A stretch of 11,119 bases of DNA. Source: Bradyrhizobium sp. Lineage in GTDB: Bacteria > Pseudomonadota > Alphaproteobacteria > Rhizobiales > Xanthobacteraceae. The notes beneath the pieces are model-generated. The model searched no databases, was not told the DNA's origin, and was given only the letters and a program-made list of their open reading frames with translations. This document shows, piece by piece, positions 6,709 through 11,119 of the stretch (the stretch's first letter is position 1; each line of letters starts with the position of its first letter). A program made the position numbers and the translations under genes. The stretch spans positions 1 through 11,119 of the forward strand of contig JAQGKC010000457.1 of the NCBI GenBank assembly GCA_028290305.1, in the 5' to 3' direction.

Positions 6709-7527
6709 TCAGCTTTTCGATCGCGCCGCCCGCTGCTTTTCCCACTGCGCGTCGGTCCACTGCAGCAGATCCTCGGCGCCAGAACCGCGTAAGTGCGCAC
6801 CGCCATCCTGCACCACCATCTCGCCATTGATGTAGCCGGCCGAATCCGAGATCAGGAAACTCGCAAGGTTGGCAAGCTCGCCATGGTCGCCGACGCGACC
6901 GAGCGGATTTCTGGATGCTGGCCCTTCGTCGCGGCCCTCGGGCCGAAGCTGACCCGACGCGCCCGCGGTGGGAAACGGACCCGGCGCAATCGCTACCGTG
7001 CGGATGCCTTTCGGTCCCCACTCCACCGCGAGGCTTTTGGTCATCGCGAGCACCGCGGACTTCGCCATCGCAGACGGCACCGTGAAGGCGCGGCCGGTAA
7101 TGGTCGAGGTCGAGAGGATGCTCAGCACCACGCCCTTGTGTGCCGCTTCGATCCAGCGCTTGCCCGCAGCGAGCGTGCAATACATCGCGCCATGCAGTGT
7201 CGGCGCAAGAACCGCATCCGCCGCACGAAACGACAATCGCTCGGTCTGCGCAATGAATGTCGCGGCCGCATTGTTGACGAGCACGTCGAGCGGCGCATCG
7301 CGCCAGATCGCGTCCATCATGGCATCAACGTCAGCGCCGTCGCGAATGTCGCATTTGAGATCGCTGCGCATCTGCGCGGCCGTCGCCTCCAGTAATTCAA
7401 GCCGGCGGCCGCAGATGATCAGTTCGGCGCCAAGCTCGACGAAGCGTCGTCCCATCGCCGCACCAAGCCCGGAGCCGCCGCCAGTGACCAATATACGCTT
7501 TCCCGCCAGCAGGCCTTTTTCGAACAT
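6709..7527 (-). CDS. SDR-family oxidoreductase, 2,4-dienoyl-CoA-reductase-like
   Basis: This is a 272-residue Rossmann-fold protein. The cofactor motif TGGGSGLG is at 15-22, with R41-R42 placed to favour NADPH. NNAAAT is at 85-90, PSAMAK at 151-156 and APGPFPT at 181-187. The stretch from VPSAMAK through SLAVEW, NPLGRVG, ELANLASFL and GYINGEMVVQDGG follows mitochondrial-type 2,4-dienoyl-CoA reductase (DECR) closely. The residues aligned with the DECR catalytic Tyr and Asn appear to be Ser141 and His112, while Ser152 and Lys156 are kept. The segment between RRLELLEATAAQMR and CDIRD looks several residues shorter than usual. The start ATG at 7525-7527 has AGGA eight bases upstream; an in-frame extension to 7719 would overlap the divergent gene and is rejected. 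It is divergent from the quinone oxidoreductase-like gene. Confidence 0.88.
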   Translation of the reverse strand: MFEKGLLAGKRILVTGGGSGLGAAMGRRFVELGAELIICGRRLELLEATAAQMRSDLKCDIRDGADVDAMMDAIWRDAPLDVLVNNAAATFIAQTERLSFRAADAVLAPTLHGAMYCTLAAGKRWIEAAHKGVVLSILSTSTITGRAFTVPSAMAKSAVLAMTKSLAVEWGPKGIRTVAIAPGPFPTAGASGQLRPEGRDEGPASRNPLGRVGDHGELANLASFLISDSAGYINGEMVVQDGGAHLRGSGAEDLLQWTDAQWEKQRAARSKS

Positions 7528-7619
7528 TGTTTCATTCCTACGCACTGTATTGTCGCCCGGCCTCAAATCCGGCATGAAGCATCCAGCTTCATTTGTGCGT
7601 CCGAAAGTCAGGTGTGTCC
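7528..7619. promoter_or_regulatory. Divergent promoter region with inverted repeat
   Basis: This 92-bp gap separates the starts of the SDR gene (-) and the quinone oxidoreductase-like gene (+) and must serve at least one promoter. It holds a perfect inverted repeat, ATGAAGC (7574-7580) and GCTTCAT (7586-7592), separated by 5 bp. That geometry is usual for a dimeric repressor or activator site. A possible -35 TTGTCG lies at 7550-7555, without a good -10 at 17 bp. AGGT at 7610-7613 is the likely ribosome-binding site of the plus-strand gene. Confidence 0.45.
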
Positions 7620-8594
7620 ATGAAAGCCATTCTCTGTTCGCAATATTGCGGCCCCGACGATCTCGTGCTGACTGAGGTGCCCGATCCGGTGGCCGAGCCC
7701 GGCCAGGCCGTGATCGCAATCAAGTCCGCCGCGCTGAATTTCTTCGATCTCCTGATGATCCAGGGCAAATACCAGATCAAGCCGCCGTTTCCGTTTTCAC
7801 CGGCGGCGGAAGTCGCGGGTGTGATTGAAAGCGTCGGCGCCGGTGTCACCGATTTGAAGGTCGGCGACCGCGTGGTAGCGTCCTGCGGCCACAACGGCGC
7901 GCGTGAGAAGATCGCACTGCCGGCGAATTCCATCGTCAAAATTCCCGACAATCTGGATTTCGATCGCGCTGCCGGAATCATCATCATCTACGGCACCGCG
8001 CTGCACGCGCTGGAAGATCGCGCCAGCCTGAAAGCGGGCGAGACCCTGGCAGTGCTCGGCGCGGCCGGCGGCACCGGGCTTGCCGCATGCGAACTCGGCA
8101 AGCTGATGGGCTTGAAGGTGATCGCCTGCGCATCGTCGGACGAGAAGCTTGAATTTGCCAAACAACATGGCGCCGAGCTCGGCCTGAATTACGCCACCGA
8201 AGATCTCAAGGAGGGTTTGCGGCGGCTCACAGGCGGCAAAGGCGCCGACATTATTTTCGACCCGGTCGGCGGCAGCTATGCCGAGGCAGCCTTGCGTTCG
8301 ATCGCCTGGGAGGGCCGCTTCCTCGTGATCGGATTCGCCGCTGGCGACATTCCGAAGATGCCGCTCAATCTGGCGCTGTTGAAAGGTTGCGATATCCGCG
8401 GCGTATTCTGGGGCGCGTGGGCGCGGCTCAATCCAGAAAAGAACCGCGCCAATCTGGAGAAGCTCGTGAAATGGACCGCGGAAGGCAAGATTTCATCGCA
8501 TGTCGACCGCACCTTCCCCTTGGCGCAAACCGCCGACGCCCTGAAGGTGCTCGCAGGCCGCAAGGCGATGGGCAAGGTGATCCTGCATCCGTGA
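7620..8594 (+). CDS. Zinc-independent NADPH:quinone oxidoreductase-like MDR protein
   Basis: This 324-residue medium-chain dehydrogenase/reductase has a GroES-like N-terminal domain (about 1-115; LNFFDLLMIQGKY, AAEVAGVIESVGAGV, VGDRVVA). A Rossmann domain follows (AVLGAAGGTGLAACELGK, with AAGGTG at 148-153; GADIIFDPVGG; FLVIGFAAGDIP). The zinc-binding Cys/His residues of alcohol dehydrogenases are absent, as in the quinone oxidoreductase/zeta-crystallin branch. These enzymes reduce quinones, enones or acyl substrates with NADPH; the actual substrate cannot be read from sequence. The ATG at 7620 is preferred: it starts the conserved MKAILC segment and has AGGTGTGTCC just upstream. The TTG at 7593 would add nine unlikely residues. 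The divergent SDR neighbour is also an NAD(P)H enzyme, possibly of the same acyl-CoA or enone pathway (inference). Confidence 0.92.
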   Translation: MKAILCSQYCGPDDLVLTEVPDPVAEPGQAVIAIKSAALNFFDLLMIQGKYQIKPPFPFSPAAEVAGVIESVGAGVTDLKVGDRVVASCGHNGAREKIALPANSIVKIPDNLDFDRAAGIIIIYGTALHALEDRASLKAGETLAVLGAAGGTGLAACELGKLMGLKVIACASSDEKLEFAKQHGAELGLNYATEDLKEGLRRLTGGKGADIIFDPVGGSYAEAALRSIAWEGRFLVIGFAAGDIPKMPLNLALLKGCDIRGVFWGAWARLNPEKNRANLEKLVKWTAEGKISSHVDRTFPLAQTADALKVLAGRKAMGKVILHP

Positions 8595-8641
8595 TGCAGG
8601 TGCTGGGAGGTTTAGTCTTCGCGCAGCGCTTCGCCGTGAGC

Positions 8642-8777
8642 TGTCATCGCCCGACTTGACGGCGACCCAGTATTCCAGAGCGCCAGTGATAGAGCCGCAA
8701 TGCTGCGGCATACTGGTTCCCCGCTGGAGCCTGTCATCCGGCCGGCCAAAGGCCGGACCGGTTGGCGGGGATGACGG
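8642..8777. repeat. Composite palindromic repeat
   Basis: This element nearly fills the gap after the quinone oxidoreductase-like gene. GTCATC near its left end (8643-8648) is inverted as GATGAC at 8770-8775. CCAGTAT (8667-8673) pairs with ATACTGG (8710-8716), and CCCCGC (8719-8724) pairs with GCGGGG (8765-8770). The last pair encloses a GGAGCCTGTCATC module with its own bulged hairpin. The arrangement, TGTCATCGCCCG then CCAGTATTCCAGAG then a terminal CCCCGC hairpin ending GGGGATGACGG, resembles another dispersed repeat type of Bradyrhizobium-like genomes as I remember it. Confidence 0.75.
8726..8764. repeat. Inserted bulged-hairpin module (copy B)
   Basis: GGAGCCTGTCATC (8726-8738) is identical to the start of copy A at 4533-4545. 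The hairpin that follows is CGG-CCGGCC (8739-8747), loop AAA, GGCCGG-A-CCG (8751-8760): six pairs, one bulged A and three pairs, the same fold as copy A with different stem bases. Copy A continues GGTGGC; here GTTGGC follows the stem (8761-8766). Confidence 0.75.
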
Positions 8778-8802
8778 CAGCGCGTGTTGTAACTTCTGCG
8801 AA

Positions 8803-9189
8803 CTAGTCTACGGCTTGGCCGCTCTCGCCAATCCCCCGCTTCAACGCAGCGCGGGCGGCGTCGCGGTGCTCTGACGTGATGTGGGTCGCGACCAGCCGGA
8901 TCGCGGTGGCCAGCACCGCGGCGTCATCGGTAAAGCCGAGCACCGGCAGCATGTCCGGAATAAAATCGAACGGCAGAATGAAATAGGCGAGCGCGCCGAG
9001 CAGTGTCGCCTGCACATGGCGCGGCGTCTGCTTGTCGAACGCACAATAATAGGCCGCGAGCAAATCCTCGGCGAACGGAAGCTTTGCCACTACCCGCTTC
9101 AGTTTGATCCAGAAGCGCTTGCGCACACTTTCGCGGTCTTTCGCCAGCCTGTCGGCCGGCTCAAATCCCATCGTATGTTCGGTTGCCAT
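8803..9189 (-). CDS. DUF1232 (YkvA-like) small membrane-associated protein
   Basis: This 128-residue protein has the DUF1232 core at about residues 60-100: LGALAYFILPFDFIPDMLPVLGFTDDAAVLATAI. The PxDxIPD and GxxDDAAVL patterns are typical of the family. The core is hydrophobic enough to enter or lie on the membrane. The N-terminal part is basic and helical (RESVRKRFWIKLKRVVAKL). The biochemical role of DUF1232 proteins is not established. The ATG at 9187-9189 has GGAG eight bases upstream on the minus strand. A 7-bp GC-rich hairpin lies just before that site. The phhB gene is 95 bp upstream in the same orientation, so the two may share transcripts. Confidence 0.88.
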   Translation of the reverse strand: MATEHTMGFEPADRLAKDRESVRKRFWIKLKRVVAKLPFAEDLLAAYYCAFDKQTPRHVQATLLGALAYFILPFDFIPDMLPVLGFTDDAAVLATAIRLVATHITSEHRDAARAALKRGIGESGQAVD

Positions 9190-9206
9190 CGCAAGGGCTC
9201 CGGGAG

Positions 9207-9227
9207 GCCGCGGTAAATCGCCGCGGC
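9207..9227 (-). other. GC-rich leader hairpin before the DUF1232 gene
   Basis: GCCGCGG (9207-9213) and CCGCGGC (9221-9227) are perfect 7-bp arms around a 7-base loop. On the minus strand the stem ends five bases before the GGAG ribosome-binding site (9198-9201). It could limit ribosome access or protect the transcript end; no T tract follows, so it is not an intrinsic terminator for phhB. Confidence 0.3.
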
Positions 9228-9284
9228 GGACGTTCCTTAAAACTGGGGATGTCGCGCCCCGGCTGCAAGATAGCTTGGGGCGTA

Positions 9285-9590
9285 TCAGGCCACGCCGAGC
9301 TGCTTTGCGATCGCGTTCATGGCCTTTGCAAGATCGATGTCGCGGGAGGTGACGCCGCCGGCGTCATGGGTGGCCAGCACCACTTCCACCGTCTTGTAGA
9401 CATTGCGCCATTCGGGGTGATGATCGCTCTTTTCAGCCACCAGCGCGGCGCGGGACATAAACCCGAATGCTTCGTTGAAATCCTTGAAAATAAAGGTTCG
9501 CGCGATCGCGTCGCGGCCAGGCGTGTCGGTCCAGCCGGGCAACCCGTTCAGGGCCTGTTTTCGTGCCTCCGCCGACAGCCGCTCCGCCAT
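9285..9590 (-). CDS. phhB: Pterin-4a-carbinolamine dehydratase
   Basis: This enzyme dehydrates 4a-hydroxytetrahydrobiopterin (or its bacterial pterin equivalent) and so helps regenerate the cofactor of aromatic amino acid hydroxylases. The 101-residue length is normal. The active-site block HHPEW is at 57-61, preceded by [11 protein letters not shown] and followed by [26 protein letters not shown], which supplies the third conserved His (H75) and Asp. The ATG at 9588-9590 has a strong GGAGG five bases upstream. No phenylalanine hydroxylase gene lies in the window. In bacteria lacking it nearby, the protein may act with a distant hydroxylase or have another pterin role. The DUF1232 gene follows on the same strand after 95 bp. 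Confidence 0.95.
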   Translation of the reverse strand: MAERLSAEARKQALNGLPGWTDTPGRDAIARTFIFKDFNEAFGFMSRAALVAEKSDHHPEWRNVYKTVEVVLATHDAGGVTSRDIDLAKAMNAIAKQLGVA

Positions 9591-9729
9591 GATCGCCTCC
9601 GTTGCACACCAACCTTATCCTAACACCGAACGGCACCGTTGGGATCCGTGGTCACAATAAGGCGGTAAAGCCAGCTCAGGGTCAGCCAGTAACCATGACG
9701 CAGATGTAACGCCGCGGCGGCAGGAAATT

Positions 9730-9738
9730 TGCTATGAT
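9730..9738 (+). promoter_or_regulatory. Possible extended -10 promoter of the TAXI-protein gene
   Basis: TGCTATGAT fits the extended -10 pattern TGnTATAAT with one mismatch in the hexamer and lies 22 bp before the ATG at 9761. No -35 hexamer is seen at the right distance, which extended -10 promoters can tolerate. The leader would be only about 15 bases, with no clear Shine-Dalgarno site. Confidence 0.35.
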
Positions 9739-9760
9739 ATCCGCTTAACCGCATTGGCAG

Positions 9761-11119
9761 ATGAAATTGGACCTTTCGCGATTGTTTGCCAGATCGATGA
9801 CCGGAGCCCTCGACCTTGTCGGGCCCGAAAGGCCGCCGTCACCCCGATCGGCAAAGCGGAAGCTGATGTTCATCGTGCTGGCGGGGATCCTCGCCATCGT
9901 TGGCACGCTCGCCGGTAGCTACTATTTTGCCATGCGGCCGGAGACATTACGGATCGCGGTCGGCCCTCCAAACAGCGATGACATCAAGGTCGTCCAGGCG
10001 CTGACGCAAGCTTTCACCCAATCGCACAGCCACATTCGGTTGCGCCCGATACAGACCGACGGCGCCACCGCGAGCGCTCAGGCGCTTGCCGACGGCAAAG
10101 CCGATCTCGCCATCATTCGCGGCGATCTCGATGTGCCGAAGAATGCGCAAGCGGTGGCGACGCTGCGCAAGAACGTCGCCGTGCTATGGGTGCCGCCGGC
10201 CGCAAAAGGCAAGGGCAAGAAAGCCGGTCCGAAGATCACCAAGATTCCGCAGCTCTCCGGACACCGCATCGGCGTCGTCGGCCGCACCCAGGCCAATGTC
10301 AGCTTGCTCAAGGTGATCCTGCAGCAATATGGCGTGGACCCGAGCAAGGTCGAGATCGTTCAGTTTCCGGCCAACGAAGCGGCGGACGCCATCCGCAGCC
10401 AGAAGGCGGATGCTTATCTCGCCGCCGGGCCGGTCAACAGCAAGATCACCACGGATGCGATCGCGGCATCGACGCGCGATGGCGGTACGCCGACTTTCCT
10501 TGCGATCGATTCCGCCGAGGCGATCGCGCAAAACCATCCGAACTACGAAGCGTCCGAAATTCCCGCCGGCGCCTTCGGCGGTTCGCCGGACCGGCCCGAC
10601 GATGAGGTGAAGACGATCAGCTTCGCGCACCACATCGTTGCACGCAAGGATCTCTCGGAATCGACCGTCGCCGCCTTCACCCGGCAGTTGTTTGCGATCC
10701 GGCAGACGGTGATGGCCGAATTCCCGCTGGCTGCGAAAATCGAAACCCCGGATACCGACAAGGATGCCGCGATCCCCGTGCATCCGGGCGCCGCGGCCTT
10801 TGTCGACGGCGAGGAGAAAACCTTCCTCGATCGCTACAGCGATTACATCTGGTGGGGGCTGATGGGCCTTTCCGCGATGGGCTCGGCCGGCGCCTGGTTC
10901 GCGGGCTACCTGAAGAAGGATGAGCGCAGTAACAACTCGTCGCTGCGCGAACGCCTGCTGGAAATGCTGGCGAGGGCGCGCCGCAGCGATTCCACCGAAG
11001 AACTCGACCAGATGCAGGCCGAGGCGGACGAGATCCTGCGCGATACCCTGCATTGCTTCGAAGACGGCGCCATCGAGGAAGGGGCGTTGACCGCCTTCAA
11101 CATCGCGCTCGAGCAATTC
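9761..11119 (+). CDS. Membrane-anchored TAXI-family TRAP solute-binding protein (3' end outside window)
   Basis: The frame is open from ATG 9761 to the window edge (453 residues, no stop). A cytoplasmic N-terminus (1-35) leads to a membrane helix (about 36-58), then a periplasmic binding domain (about 62-350). ETLRIAVGPPNSDD, ADGKADLAIIRGDLD, LSGHRIGVVG, LKVILQQYGVD and QKADAYLAAGPV resemble TAXI/NMT1-like receptors, and IPVHPGAAAF (338-347) is the usual end of that domain. A Lys/Gly-rich insertion lies at 149-160. A second membrane helix (about 363-384) follows, and then a charged, helix-forming cytoplasmic tail (about 385-453 and beyond; RERLLEMLARARR, EELDQMQAEADEILRD). Classic TAXI proteins are free periplasmic receptors for TRAP transporters of carboxylates; this one is tethered at both ends. 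No TRAP membrane subunit is in view. The start is chosen for position; the ribosome-binding site is weak. Confidence 0.85.
   Translation, partial: MKLDLSRLFARSMTGALDLVGPERPPSPRSAKRKLMFIVLAGILAIVGTLAGSYYFAMRPETLRIAVGPPNSDDIKVVQALTQAFTQSHSHIRLRPIQTDGATASAQALADGKADLAIIRGDLDVPKNAQAVATLRKNVAVLWVPPAAKGKGKKAGPKITKIPQLSGHRIGVVGRTQANVSLLKVILQQYGVDPSKVEIVQFPANEAADAIRSQKADAYLAAGPVNSKITTDAIAASTRDGGTPTFLAIDSAEAIAQNHPNYEASEIPAGAFGGSPDRPDDEVKTISFAHHIVARKDLSESTVAAFTRQLFAIRQTVMAEFPLAAKIETPDTDKDAAIPVHPGAAAFVDGEEKTFLDRYSDYIWWGLMGLSAMGSAGAWFAGYLKKDERSNNSSLRERLLEMLARARRSDSTEELDQMQAEADEILRDTLHCFEDGAIEEGALTAFNIALEQF

Noticed and set aside
5918..7180. A 420-residue minus-strand open frame running from inside the SDR gene through the IalB-family gene
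   Set aside because: Only the last ~215 residues look like a protein, with signal peptide and IalB motifs. The upstream part is the SDR coding sequence read in another frame and is Arg/Gly-rich nonsense.
6709..7719. Extended SDR start at 7719
   Set aside because: It would overlap the divergent quinone oxidoreductase-like gene. MFEKG at 7527 has a Shine-Dalgarno site and matches the usual SDR N-terminus.
10184..11116. A 310-residue minus-strand open frame opposite the TAXI-protein gene
   Set aside because: It is the antisense of a clear TAXI coding sequence and shows no recognisable domain.

Overview
The window is GC-rich, densely coded chromosomal DNA of an alphaproteobacterium. It most likely comes from the Bradyrhizobium/Rhodopseudomonas/Afipia group (Nitrobacteraceae). 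This rests on protein resemblance (ArgG, RlmN, an IalB-family protein, a membrane-anchored TAXI protein) and on palindromic repeats with CGTCATTGCGAG / CTCGCAATGACG ends that I recognise from those genomes. No database search was possible.

Layout. Positions 1-1602 (+) hold the 3' part of a very Pro/Ala-rich OmpA-family envelope protein that starts upstream of the window. It converges on argG (1675-2904, -), and a strong hairpin terminator lies between their stop codons. Six minus-strand genes then follow in one orientation: a 2,4-dienoyl-CoA-reductase-like SDR (6709-7527), a secreted IalB-family protein (5918-6565), rlmN (4616-5845), a small membrane protein (3941-4450), a PAP2 phosphatase (3035-3811) and argG. 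Gaps are about 70-180 bp, so this is a co-oriented run rather than a tight operon. The SDR gene is divergent from a zinc-free NADPH:quinone oxidoreductase-like gene (7620-8594, +) across a 92-bp gap that contains an inverted repeat. Next come a DUF1232/YkvA-like gene (8803-9189, -) and a pterin-4a-carbinolamine dehydratase gene (9285-9590, -). A membrane-anchored TAXI solute-binding protein gene (9761 to the window end, +) runs off the 3' edge.

The genes are mostly housekeeping or envelope functions: arginine synthesis, 23S rRNA/tRNA methylation, pterin recycling, phospholipid or lipid A phosphatase chemistry, peptidoglycan anchoring and redox metabolism. I see no phage, plasmid, CRISPR or toxin-antitoxin system and no insertion-sequence transposase.

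The most unusual structure is in the intergenic palindromic repeats. Two copies of one palindrome flank the small membrane-protein gene. One copy carries an extra module of about 40 bp with a bulged hairpin. The same module sits inside the terminal hairpin of a different composite palindrome near 8.7 kb, with almost every stem base changed but the fold retained. Also worth attention are an SDR that lacks the expected catalytic Tyr and Asn, a PAP2 enzyme with Glu in place of the motif-2 His, and a TAXI protein anchored in the membrane at both ends with no TRAP permease in view.
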